Part shown: piece after piece, positions 35,609 through 42,864 of the stretch
Numbering within the stretch: position 1 is the stretch's first letter
How the letters are laid out: each line of letters opens with the position of its first letter
Virus record (IMG/VR): IMGVR_UViG_3300021185_001174
Span: 1 to 64,000 of that record
DNA: 64,000 nt
Reading direction: 5' to 3' (one strand)
DNA from: a virus
Made by a program: the position numbers and the translations under genes
Notes under the pieces: generated by a model
Databases searched by the model: none
What the model saw: only the letters and a program-made list of their open reading frames with translations
Told to the model about the DNA's origin: nothing

Positions 35609-35867
35609 TATTTTCTTTCGCCTCATTAATAACTTGTTGTCTAGCTCTATATTCTAAAACTACATCAACTTTTTGTTGTAACCTAATTAAATCTTGGTCC
35701 AACATTCTTGTCTGGTCTATAACTCTTATAAGAGCTATATGCATTTCATCTAACTTTGGTTCTATATGTGTATTAATAAATGACCAAACATAGTAAATAA
35801 AATAACCCATCCCAACTGCCATCACAACAGGGAAACCATATTCAGATATTAACTGAGCAATATCCAT
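35595..35867 (-). CDS. Small membrane-anchored coiled-coil protein B
   Basis: A 90-residue protein: N-terminal membrane helix (residues 11-30, FPVVMAVGMGYFIYYVWSFI) and a C-terminal coiled coil (LIRLQQKVDVVLEY) facing the other side. Start overlaps the previous stop (TAATG). Sister of the 98-residue gene just upstream; both could be a holin-type pair or inner-membrane parts of the curli cassette. Function unknown. Confidence 0.65.
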   Translation of the reverse strand: MDIAQLISEYGFPVVMAVGMGYFIYYVWSFINTHIEPKLDEMHIALIRVIDQTRMLDQDLIRLQQKVDVVLEYRARQQVINEAKENNDED

Positions 35868-36163
35868 TAGTCTCTCCTAGTATCTAGCTTTCCATCTTCT
35901 ATAAAGTTTTCTGCCCTAGCTATTCTAGTAGTATCTGGTCTTAAATCTAACGCTGACGATACCAATAAATCTATTTTAATCATTTCATTACTCATTGTTC
36001 TACATCTATTCTCCAATGAATTAGCAAATATTGTTAGTGTAGTAATCTTATCTACTATACCTTCCATTATTTGTTTTATTACAATAAAGATAAATACTCC
36101 CATTACAAGAGAGCCTGCAATAGGTGCACCAACGTCCGCAATAAGTTTAAATACGTCTTCCAT
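35867..36163 (-). CDS. Small membrane-anchored coiled-coil protein A
   Basis: A 98-residue protein: membrane helix at about 12-32 (GAPIAGSLVMGVFIFIVIKQ), then a helical segment with heptads and a basic end. First gene of the cassette leading to csgF/csgG; a TATAAATA box ends 5 bases before its ATG. Same layout as the next gene, likely an old duplication. A holin or export-related role is possible. Confidence 0.65.
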   Translation of the reverse strand: MEDVFKLIADVGAPIAGSLVMGVFIFIVIKQIMEGIVDKITTLTIFANSLENRCRTMSNEMIKIDLLVSSALDLRPDTTRIARAENFIEDGKLDTRRD

Positions 36164-36168
36164 GTATC

Positions 36169-36176
36169 TATTTATA
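36169..36176 (-). promoter_or_regulatory. Late promoter of the curli/cyclase cassette
   Basis: Minus-strand CTTATAAATA ending 5 bases before the ATG at 36163. It is the only recognisable promoter upstream of the 36163-29712 gene run, which is otherwise overlapping. Suggests late expression. Confidence 0.55.
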
Positions 36177-36229
36177 AGGCTTAGGCGCCCAGATGCTATA
36201 ATCCCTCCAATTTCTTAGAGGGAAAATGC

Positions 36230-36493
36230 TTAGTGAGTTTGTGCTAGTTTAACAGCCTTTACACCAGTAATACTATTAGCTACTTCAAGAGTTTCTGTAA
36301 TAGCCTTTCGAATATTTACAACTTCTCCAGTATTAACTGTTACTGAGCCTACTGTATTTGAACCTTCTTTAATGGTTACCAACTGTGCAGCGGCATTAGT
36401 GTTAAGGACTCTAACAAGTGAAGCACGTGATACATTAGAAGCAGTATTACTTAGTGCTACTTCTACTGCCTTTACTTTAATTGTCTCGGCCAT
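36230..36493 (-). CDS. Small conserved phage protein, beta-rich
   Basis: An 87-residue protein (VEVALSNTASNVSRASLVRV, then GSNTVGSVTVNTGEVVNIRK) with no Cys or Trp, all-beta by pattern. Similar small proteins are common next to virion genes in marine phages, where they may decorate capsid or fibres. TCTCC complement before the ATG (AGGAGA) is a good ribosome-binding site. Function not known. Confidence 0.7.
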   Translation of the reverse strand: MAETIKVKAVEVALSNTASNVSRASLVRVLNTNAAAQLVTIKEGSNTVGSVTVNTGEVVNIRKAITETLEVANSITGVKAVKLAQTH

Positions 36494-36504
36494 TTTTTCT
36501 CCTA

Positions 36505-36696
36505 TTATGAACTAACTAAATTTAGTTCTTCTAAACTTTTGTGCCAATCTGAGTATCTGAAAAGTCCTTGCTTTTCATGACACCAATACCAGCCCTTACT
36601 TTCTTGTTGCTCTTGTGGAATACTAGATTCTACCCTTAAAGGGCCTCTAGCCTTTTCATAAGTCTTTCGGCTCGTTTCGTTACCTGTTTGTGCCAT
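36505..36696 (-). CDS. Small Trp-rich hypothetical protein
   Basis: A 63-residue protein, C-terminus ESKGWYWCHEKQGLFRYSDW. The ATG at 36696 makes it overlap the lysozyme 3' end by 61 bases; most of its coding lies past the lysozyme stop. Conserved-looking aromatic pattern, unknown role. Confidence 0.5.
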   Translation of the reverse strand: MAQTGNETSRKTYEKARGPLRVESSIPQEQQESKGWYWCHEKQGLFRYSDWHKSLEELNLVSS

Positions 36697-37103
36697 CTTG
36701 AATCTCTGCCTTCTACAGCAGCCTCCTTCCAATCACCACACTGCAGCGCTGCATTGTGCTTTCTAAATTTACTTAAGCGCGTAAGTCCCATATTAAACAT
36801 CATATTTGCCACTATTTGTTTTACTTCTTCTGGATATCCATCCCATCCTTCATGTAATGTTTTACAGTCAGCGATGACAGTCTGTACATCTTTCTCAAAG
36901 CAATCAACTGTTCGTTCTTCTGATACTGGAGTTCCAACAGGTTGCCCAAACTCTGGGTCTGTTTCGAGGACCAAGTGTCCAATTCCGAAAGTTGGGTAGC
37001 CCAGATGGTCTTTATAAATCTCGTTAACCTTACCTTCATCAAATGTCAATTGCTCCCTTAACTGGTCAATATCAATATCTTTATTTTTTCTTCCGAATAA
37101 CAT
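36636..37103 (-). CDS. e: T4-type lysozyme (endolysin)
   Basis: A 155-residue glycoside hydrolase family 24 protein. Catalytic triad as in T4 lysozyme: E23 (FDEGK), D32 (YKDHLGYPTFGIGH) and T38. Later blocks QIVANMMFNMGLTRLSKF and SRWHKQVTKRAERL match T4 L-xx-MVFQMG and SRWYNQTPNRAKRV. It degrades peptidoglycan at lysis. No signal peptide, so it needs a holin. An AAGG site precedes the ATG. Confidence 0.92.
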   Translation of the reverse strand: MLFGRKNKDIDIDQLREQLTFDEGKVNEIYKDHLGYPTFGIGHLVLETDPEFGQPVGTPVSEERTVDCFEKDVQTVIADCKTLHEGWDGYPEEVKQIVANMMFNMGLTRLSKFRKHNAALQCGDWKEAAVEGRDSRWHKQVTKRAERLMKRLEAL

Positions 37104-37227
37104 TTTCTTTCCTTTTCTTTTTGTTATTTATCTTATTATTTATCTCAAACAATAATCTTTCTTTTTCGACAACCTGCCAAAACTTCTTATCTACTTCTTC
37201 AAACATATTTTTATTTATATCATCCAT
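37081..37227 (-). CDS. 48-residue charged protein before lysozyme
   Basis: Short frame read directly: ATG at 37227 overlaps the upstream stop as TAATG; it ends at TAA 37081, 23 bases inside the lysozyme gene. The peptide (MDDINKNMFEEVDKKFWQVV onward) is a charged helix with a Lys-rich tail. Coupling at its start supports it. Function unknown. Confidence 0.55.
   Translation of the reverse strand: MDDINKNMFEEVDKKFWQVVEKERLLFEINNKINNKKKRKENVIRKKK
37212..37219 (-). promoter_or_regulatory. Candidate late promoter for lysozyme
   Basis: Minus-strand TATAAATA inside the first codons of the 48-residue gene, about 109 bases before the lysozyme ATG. Confidence 0.4.
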
Positions 37228-37928
37228 TATACTATTCCAGTAAATTTAAAGTATTGGTCACCATTAGTTGATGGAGTTCCACTATTACCCATATAGGCAC
37301 TTAGTGGATGTGTAACTCCCAAATTGGCCATATTCCAAAACCAATATGCCTCAGAATAGCCCGTATAGTTACTATTACCAAAGGAGCTTGCAGCTGTTCT
37401 ATTAAATGTGAATGTTGGACTACCACTATCATTTGACTGGTCAGCATAGTACTCTATTGCAGTAAATCCTGAATTTGATAATGAAGTTGTGCCAGTACTT
37501 CCAGTGCGTTTCATATATAAAACGAAGCTATTAGCATTAGTGCTGTTAATCCCAAACCAACCAACTCTGGTACATATTAAATTTGTGCTTGAGCAACTTC
37601 TTCCACCAAATGTAATATTATTGCCTTCAACAATAGTATCATCATCAATAGTACCACCTTGGCCTGAAACTGAAGGATTTGCAGTATATTCTGAAGTATA
37701 AGAAGTAACGTACTGACTAGCAAAAACCACATAATCGGGCTGTACAACCATATCATATAATACTTCTGCACTTTTTCCATAAAAGTCAGCTAATTCGATT
37801 TCACCTGAAGCTACTCCAGCAAGGGTTCTAAAGTTTGCATCATTAAGAGTATATTGTCCTGGGCCGCCTATATCAAGTTCGGTAACGATATCTCCCATCG
37901 CAATCTGGCCTGAAGTTTGTAATGGCAT
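37227..37928 (-). CDS. Adhesin-like virion protein 1
   Basis: A 233-residue protein. The N-terminus (MPLQTSGQIAMGDIVTEL, then LAGVASGEIELADFYGKS) is a common attachment segment of marine phage fibre and neck proteins. The C-terminal half is a Ser/Thr/Asn/Gly-rich beta domain with FTAIEYYADQSNDSGSP, shared with the 461-residue protein at 38786. No signal peptide. Likely a fibre tip or receptor-binding accessory. Confidence 0.65.
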   Translation of the reverse strand: MPLQTSGQIAMGDIVTELDIGGPGQYTLNDANFRTLAGVASGEIELADFYGKSAEVLYDMVVQPDYVVFASQYVTSYTSEYTANPSVSGQGGTIDDDTIVEGNNITFGGRSCSSTNLICTRVGWFGINSTNANSFVLYMKRTGSTGTTSLSNSGFTAIEYYADQSNDSGSPTFTFNRTAASSFGNSNYTGYSEAYWFWNMANLGVTHPLSAYMGNSGTPSTNGDQYFKFTGIV

Positions 37929-37931
37929 TTA

Positions 37932-38786
37932 TTACGCCTCTTCTCTTGTATAAGCCTTAATATGAGTAAACGCACGAGTAGTTGTATTATATACACAACC
38001 CCAAATCATTAATTTTGGTTTAATACTTGAGTCACTAATATTATAGGGAAATGTGTACGAATTTTCAGTACACCATTCTTGCATTGCATCTGCATCAGCT
38101 AAGAAATATACATCAACATGTTCATTTACATTATTGGACTTATCATGTATTCTAGCATAGAAGTGATAATCACCCATAGGTAAGTTACTTGATACATTAG
38201 TATAAGTAACATCATCTACTCTTAACATTTCTTCAGCAGGAATAACAAACTTAGCCAATACTTCTTCTGTAGTCTTATCAAACTTTAAACCATACCATGG
38301 CATATATTGTTCATAACTTGCACCAAATGTTGTTTTAATTTCATCAGATGGTTCTTCAAAGTTATAAAAGGAAATACTATCATTAGTATAAGGTGGTCTC
38401 CGCGCTGGGTATTCTGCCACTGTGTTTTTAGGATGTGTTGTATATGAAGAAACCTCATTCGGCCAAGTAGCTTGTAATTTAGCAATTATTGCTTGACCTT
38501 GTGTTGTACCTATTGCATAATCTTCTCTTGCTAAACTTCCACCCATATAGGTTTTATCAAGTACGTTTGTTTCATTTACTTCCCTAGTAACATCAATCTG
38601 AGCTTTAATAGAACCAAACTGCTCATGATAAATTTTTAAAACTTTATTTTCTGATGCACTGGTATTTAAAGTAGAATCATTATTTACTTCAGAGGGACTT
38701 TCGATAGTAATATTATCTATTGAAAGTGTAGTAGTATAACCTGATGGTGATTCTAAATTTTCAGTGTGTGTATATGTAAATGCCAT
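37932..38786 (-). CDS. Virion-associated hypothetical protein
   Basis: A 284-residue protein, mixed alpha/beta, with N-terminal Ser/Thr-rich strands and a C-terminal segment (YARIHDKSNNVNEHVDVYFL). It lies between the two adhesin-like proteins with close spacing (start overlapping the upstream stop as TAATG), so probably functions with them in a fibre. Not recognised otherwise. Confidence 0.65.
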   Translation of the reverse strand: MAFTYTHTENLESPSGYTTTLSIDNITIESPSEVNNDSTLNTSASENKVLKIYHEQFGSIKAQIDVTREVNETNVLDKTYMGGSLAREDYAIGTTQGQAIIAKLQATWPNEVSSYTTHPKNTVAEYPARRPPYTNDSISFYNFEEPSDEIKTTFGASYEQYMPWYGLKFDKTTEEVLAKFVIPAEEMLRVDDVTYTNVSSNLPMGDYHFYARIHDKSNNVNEHVDVYFLADADAMQEWCTENSYTFPYNISDSSIKPKLMIWGCVYNTTTRAFTHIKAYTREEA

Positions 38787-40171
38787 TATGATAGTCCTGT
38801 TATTGCTATTGTGTGTGTATCGTTATTACTAGGTGTAGTGTTAATACCAAAGTAATTAGAGTATGATTGATTTGTGTTCCAGGATAAAAATGCTCTAGTG
38901 TAACTACCACCGTCAGTAAAGGATAAAGTTGCACTACTAATTGGTAATGTTAAATCAGGAGTTCCTGAATTATCAGATTGGTCTAAATAAATCTCAACAG
39001 CCGTAAACCCTGTTTTGGTCCATGAAGTTCCGTGGTCAGGACTATGGTCTTCAAGCGATATACTAAAAGCAGAACTTACGGTTGACGAATTAGTACTGGA
39101 AAAATAAGCACTTTTTATCTGTATATCATTTGTATTTCTAGTAAGGCCGCCAAATGTAATAGGACCACTATTTGGAAATGTTGCATCACCTAGTGTATCA
39201 TCTATTCCTGCAAAATTGGTGTCGGTGACCATATAGCCACTATAATAGTAGGTAGTATAACCTGCAGTAAACCCCCAATAATCAGGCAATATAGTAGTAG
39301 TATGGGTAATTATCTGAGGTACAAAAGTCTTACTATAAAAATCAGAAAATTTAATCTCTGCAGGAGGACTGCCTTCTTCTGGGATTCCTGTTACATTACC
39401 TATAACATCACCATTTTTATAATAGTCGGATATAGCAACGTTAAGATTATCAGCACCGGTCATTTCTTCTGCAATACCCGTATTAAGTGTAGTAGTTGTA
39501 GTACCAGATATAATTTCTACATCATAACTAGTACCAGCACTAGGAGTACCTAGGGACGTTATCGCATTATATACAGTTCCAGAACTTCCATGCCATTCCC
39601 ACCAGCTATTTCCAGCTTCGTTTTGGTCATAGGCTAAATCAGTTCTATTTATTGTTACTGCAGTTCCACCATTAGTTGTAATTTTAATCTTTTCAAAAGT
39701 ATTATCACTATTAGTAACACTAGAGCCTGATAGCGCAAAACAAAAAACTCTATTGCTTGCATTGGGCGGAGGTGATGCATCGGGTAAGCCCCAAGTAAGT
39801 ATTTTTATTGTCCTAGAGATTAATCCAGCATCTGAATATGAAGTAGAACCTAGACTTCCGTATGCACTAGTGCTGGTAAATTTTCTAAATTCATTGGCTG
39901 CTAATGGAGCATTCATTGGCCATCTCTGATGAATATAACTACTAGAAAAGTTACTAGCCGCAGAGTTAAATCCATACATATCACCTTTCCAGACTTCGGT
40001 CGCTATATAGCTGCCATCTTCATTTTGTTCTACATTTTGTATCATTGACATTAACGCATCAAGACCAGTTGTCATAGTAGTATCGAGCAACTGTGTCTCT
40101 ACCGTAGTAGAAGGATTAGTATCATTTAATCCTTGTAATTTTATTTCACTTCCTGAGGCTACTAAGGTCAT
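38786..40171 (-). CDS. Adhesin-like virion protein 2
   Basis: A 461-residue protein. The N-terminal segment (SEIKLQGLNDTNPSTT) and an internal attachment-like segment (AEIKFSDFYSKTFV, about 285) precede a C-terminal beta domain (FTAVEIYLDQSDNSGTPDLT) paralogous to that of the 233-residue protein. No enzyme motif. ATGA overlap with the 88-residue gene upstream. Probable fibre or receptor-binding protein. Confidence 0.7.
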   Translation of the reverse strand: MTLVASGSEIKLQGLNDTNPSTTVETQLLDTTMTTGLDALMSMIQNVEQNEDGSYIATEVWKGDMYGFNSAASNFSSSYIHQRWPMNAPLAANEFRKFTSTSAYGSLGSTSYSDAGLISRTIKILTWGLPDASPPPNASNRVFCFALSGSSVTNSDNTFEKIKITTNGGTAVTINRTDLAYDQNEAGNSWWEWHGSSGTVYNAITSLGTPSAGTSYDVEIISGTTTTTLNTGIAEEMTGADNLNVAISDYYKNGDVIGNVTGIPEEGSPPAEIKFSDFYSKTFVPQIITHTTTILPDYWGFTAGYTTYYYSGYMVTDTNFAGIDDTLGDATFPNSGPITFGGLTRNTNDIQIKSAYFSSTNSSTVSSAFSISLEDHSPDHGTSWTKTGFTAVEIYLDQSDNSGTPDLTLPISSATLSFTDGGSYTRAFLSWNTNQSYSNYFGINTTPSNNDTHTIAITGLS

Positions 40172-40434
40172 TTAATAATCTCCGTAATTAAATCTTCAAA
40201 CTGTTCTATCTTCTCTACTCTATTGGGCCAAAGAATATACTCTTTTTCTGGATTCTTCTTTAAATTGCTTAATAGGGGTAAGATACTATTATATAGTTTG
40301 TTTAATTTATCTTCTAGTTGTTGTACGTTAGCAGATGCTGTTGAAGCTTCAGTCTTTACACTTTGGACTGCTTCTAGTTCGTGTTCATCTACTGCTGTAA
40401 AGCCGAAGTCAAAATCTAATAAATCGTTGCTCAT
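40168..40434 (-). CDS. Conserved coiled-coil virion accessory protein
   Basis: An 88-residue protein with an acidic start (MSNDLLDFDFGFTAVDEHEL) and a coiled coil (NVQQLEDKLNKLYNSILPLL). Such a protein is common in marine T4-like phages. AGAGGA ribosome-binding site and a late promoter at 40454-40461 precede it; it heads the fibre operon. Confidence 0.7.
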   Translation of the reverse strand: MSNDLLDFDFGFTAVDEHELEAVQSVKTEASTASANVQQLEDKLNKLYNSILPLLSNLKKNPEKEYILWPNRVEKIEQFEDLITEIIK

Positions 40435-40436
40435 AT

Positions 40437-40607
40437 TTAATCCTCTATTAAACTATTTATAAGGTTTTTATCTTCTTTTCTGTGGTTTTGTTTCTTTTTA
40501 TTTGGTATAACCCTGTGGTTAAATGGCAGGTCTGTATCCCATAATACTTTATGGTATCTAGTTTTTATTTTCTTTGGCTTTTGAGGCGTTCGTATTTTCT
40601 TCGCCAT
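40437..40607 (-). CDS. Small Lys/Pro-rich conserved protein
   Basis: A 56-residue protein from the ATG at 40607 (MAKKIRTPQKPKKIKTRYHK, then LPFNHRVIPNKKK). Very basic. It overlaps the 57-residue gene upstream in another frame. Unknown function. Confidence 0.55.
   Translation of the reverse strand: MAKKIRTPQKPKKIKTRYHKVLWDTDLPFNHRVIPNKKKQNHRKEDKNLINSLIED
40454..40461 (-). promoter_or_regulatory. Late promoter of the fibre operon
   Basis: Minus-strand CTTATAAATA 19 bases before the ATG at 40434, with AGAGGA between; good late-promoter placement. Confidence 0.6.
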
Positions 40608-40731
40608 CTTCATCTCCATGTTCAACTTTTTTATTTTTCTTACCAAAGATAGCATCATAGTTATCCAGATATTTTTTACTTGTTATCTTTGTTTGTATAC
40701 TGTCACCAGTTACATCATTCTTTGTTACCAA
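40558..40731 (-). CDS. Small conserved phage protein (probable TTG start)
   Basis: A 57-residue protein reading VTKNDVTGDSIQTKITSKKY, then NYDAIFGKKNKK. TTG at 40731 has AGGAG upstream at 10 bases and matches the N-terminus of related marine phage proteins as I recall them; an ATG at 40764 would add 11 residues from the preceding gene. Unknown function. Confidence 0.6.
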   Translation of the reverse strand: MVTKNDVTGDSIQTKITSKKYLDNYDAIFGKKNKKVEHGDEDGEENTNASKAKENKN

Positions 40732-40901
40732 TTGTGTACTACTCCTGACATGATAAAGAAGCATGTTATAAAATTAACTAGTACTATTATAGTTCTAATC
40801 AGTGCAATAACATCTGCTTCTTTATTAGATTTACCTTCTTTTTCTCCAAGTGATTTGGCCCAAAGTCTCCAAGCCTTACTTAGTATTCCAAACAATTTCA
40901 A
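40725..40901 (-). CDS. 58-residue membrane protein (TTG start)
   Basis: Short frame read directly: KLFGILSKAWRLWAKSLGEK, then ADVIALIRTIIVLVNFITCF and FIMSGVVHNW, stop at 40725. One amphipathic helix, then one membrane helix (31-50). Starts are TTG at 40901 or 40895 (GAGG site at 8 bases from the second). I recall near-identical peptides in marine T4-like phages, so it is probably real. Function unknown. Confidence 0.6.
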   Translation of the reverse strand: MKLFGILSKAWRLWAKSLGEKEGKSNKEADVIALIRTIIVLVNFITCFFIMSGVVHNW

Positions 40902-41079
40902 TGCCTCGGCTAACTAATTCGTTTTGGCATTTCTGTTTAATCTTAGGCTTACCATTAGAACTATTGATATAATCAAATAATTCTTGCTTAGGGGTTGACT
41001 TCATATAGAAGTTTTCTGTTTTGTTTTTTCCCGTTTTTTTATCTCTTACAGTTTGAGATGGTTTAAATTTTATTGGCAT
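40876..41079 (-). CDS. Small basic conserved phage protein
   Basis: A 67-residue protein (MPIKFKPSQTVRDKKTGKNK, then FYMKSTPKQELFDYIN, KQKCQNELVSRGIEIV). Pattern is common in marine T4-like phages, function unassigned. Start overlaps the upstream stop (TAATG). Confidence 0.7.
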   Translation of the reverse strand: MPIKFKPSQTVRDKKTGKNKTENFYMKSTPKQELFDYINSSNGKPKIKQKCQNELVSRGIEIVWNTK

Positions 41080-41660
41080 TATATCTCCCCGACTATGTGT
41101 TTATATATATCTTTCCATTTCCAATACCTTGGAATGTTTCCTTCATAATAAGCATTATGTTCATGAGCCACAAGTATTGATTCAAGTCCGAATCTTTTAC
41201 CTACTTCAGCATTCTCTACTTTATCTTCTACCCAGAAACATTCTGTACCTTGATATTGTTTTAGTACTTCATCTTTATCAGCACCACATCCAAGATAGAT
41301 ATAATCATCAAATAATTCTTTTCCAAAAAGTAATTCTAAATTTTGAGTTCTTAATCTTTGAGCATACTTGTTATCACTTAAAGATGTAATGCAATGAAAT
41401 CTATAACCATGTAACATATTAAGTCTTTTCATGTAATAGACTGCATCTCTTAATGGTGGTAAGAAAGCAATTGCGGCAGACTCATTAAACTCTTCAACAC
41501 ATTTCTTACTAAACTCTCTTGTTAAGTTAAATCTTTTTGCAACATTGTACTCATCATACTTACTGGTAGGATATCCTTTATGGTTCATCCATTGTGTGAA
41601 TGAATATTCCCAGTCGCAGAGAACTCCATCACAATCTACTAAAATTATATTTTCTTTCAT
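41079..41660 (-). CDS. HAD-family 5'-nucleotidase-like phosphatase
   Basis: A 193-residue protein with HAD motif I ILVDCDGVLCDW (the first two Asp catalytic), motif II-like ITSLS (about residue 88-95), and a late acidic motif FWVEDKVENAE. Fold and size fit 5'(3')-deoxyribonucleotidases (NT5C type), which remove phosphates from nucleotides. Start at 41660, 5 bases after AGGAG; earlier ATG codons read back into the upstream gene. Could also be a PNKP-type phosphatase. Confidence 0.75.
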   Translation of the reverse strand: MKENIILVDCDGVLCDWEYSFTQWMNHKGYPTSKYDEYNVAKRFNLTREFSKKCVEEFNESAAIAFLPPLRDAVYYMKRLNMLHGYRFHCITSLSDNKYAQRLRTQNLELLFGKELFDDYIYLGCGADKDEVLKQYQGTECFWVEDKVENAEVGKRFGLESILVAHEHNAYYEGNIPRYWKWKDIYKHIVGEI

Positions 41661-41676
41661 TCTATCTCCTAACATC

Positions 41677-41895
41677 TTAATGAAAGACCCTTTCCTTGCC
41701 ATTAATAACAAGATGGTCTATATGTACGTTACCTCTTGGGTCCATGATTCCATGTTTTACTAACATTTCACATAGTCTATCCCAAGCATCATCTTCTTTA
41801 GATATAGCAAGTTCCACCATTTCTGGTAGTGGTAATGGAAGATAGACTTTACAGCCTTTCTTACTAACTAATCTTCCTACTATTTTATTCTTCAT
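41677..41895 (-). CDS. Small hypothetical early protein
   Basis: A 72-residue protein (MKNKIVGRLVSKKGCKVYLP onward), first gene after early promoter 41918-41946. No motif recognised. Confidence 0.65.
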   Translation of the reverse strand: MKNKIVGRLVSKKGCKVYLPLPLPEMVELAISKEDDAWDRLCEMLVKHGIMDPRGNVHIDHLVINGKERVFH

Positions 41896-41917
41896 ATCTA
41901 TCTCTTTTTATACTAAT

Positions 41918-41946
41918 ATTATACTACACTTTCTAGTAAATGTAAA
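41918..41946 (-). promoter_or_regulatory. Early promoter of the 41.9-41.1 kb genes
   Basis: Minus strand TTTACA at 41941-41946, 17-base spacer, TATAAT at 41918-41923, with an A-rich upstream tract. Confidence 0.8.
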
Positions 41947-41960
41947 GTGTTTTTTTAAAT

Positions 41961-42170
41961 TTATTTAAAGTATTTTATTAACATTTCAAGCTTGTCGTGA
42001 TATTCAGCCATTAACCCTAGTTCTTTTTCTAGTGTTTCCATTTGGTCTGAATGTTCACCAACAGATACTTGATTACTTAAGATGATTTCGGCATTCATTT
42101 TATGTTTTTCTGCCTGCGCTTCCATATACTTCATAGAAGTCGCTACCATTTGGTCTCTAAAGTTTTTCAT
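41961..42170 (-). CDS. Small helical protein
   Basis: A 69-residue, Met/Glu/Lys-rich, all-helical protein (MKNFRDQMVATSMKYMEAQA onward). ATG at 42170 follows GGGAGATAAT and the upstream stop; the longer frame overlaps the exonuclease by 113 bases. Unknown function. Confidence 0.6.
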   Translation of the reverse strand: MKNFRDQMVATSMKYMEAQAEKHKMNAEIILSNQVSVGEHSDQMETLEKELGLMAEYHDKLEMLIKYFK

Positions 42171-42171
42171 A

Positions 42172-42864
42172 TTATCTCCCGAATACATTTTCCATGCGTT
42201 TTTCTTTTTGATACTGTTTAATAGTATCCCATAATTTATCAGTCCAGTTATCTCTGTGCTCGATAAAAACTTGTGGGTCCTCATTATCTACTGCAATCAT
42301 AATCACAAGTTGAGTAATTGGCATCCCTGTTCTTTCTTCCCACATGATTGCATACGCTGCACATTGTAAGAAGTAACCAGTAATCCATTCTTTCTTTTTA
42401 GGCTTACGTGATGTTTTATAATCAATGATAGAGTTTACCCCATTCCATACACCAACACAGTCTACTCTACCAGCTAGTTCTAAGTGTTGTGAATATAAAG
42501 GTGCCTCTTGTGAATAAACTTTATCTAGGTTATTATCTAGTATATGTTTTACATCTTGAAAGGATTGGATAATATGAGGCATATAACCTTCGGTATAGTT
42601 CGGGTCATTATCTACATACTTTTCAAGTATTGCGTGGACAGCTGTACCTCTACTTGAGGCAACTCTACTAATCTTGTTTGCCTCTTTTTCACCTACTCGC
42701 GCTCTCCACGCTTGTATTGCCTCTCTACTTAATATAGAAAGAACCGTGGTGACACTAGGGTATTGTTCGCCGTCCGGCGTCTTATATACTCTTCCTTTTC
42801 CTTCGGAAGTGGTCGCTGTTAAATCTTCATAACCTAAATCAATTGGTTCATGTATAAAGCTCAT
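42172..42864 (-). CDS. PD-(D/E)XK exonuclease, RecB/MGME1-like
   Basis: A 230-residue protein. The core motifs read RGTAVHAILEKY (motif with His), LAGRVDCVGVWNGVNSIIDY then KTS, i.e. G-x-x-D-x(n)-D-Y-K, the D-(D/E)XK site, and a later LQCAAYAIMWEE helix (Q-x-x-x-Y). This is the RecB-family pattern shared with MGME1 and Cas4-like phage nucleases. It likely processes DNA ends in recombination or repair. It overlaps the PhoH start by 4 bases. Confidence 0.8.
   Translation of the reverse strand: MSFIHEPIDLGYEDLTATTSEGKGRVYKTPDGEQYPSVTTVLSILSREAIQAWRARVGEKEANKISRVASSRGTAVHAILEKYVDNDPNYTEGYMPHIIQSFQDVKHILDNNLDKVYSQEAPLYSQHLELAGRVDCVGVWNGVNSIIDYKTSRKPKKKEWITGYFLQCAAYAIMWEERTGMPITQLVIMIAVDNEDPQVFIEHRDNWTDKLWDTIKQYQKEKRMENVFGR

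Noticed and set aside
36206-36225. CCCTC/GAGGG hairpin between the 87-residue gene and the curli cassette as a terminator
   Set aside because: Only 5 bp with a poor T-tract; too weak to claim, although it may lower readthrough.
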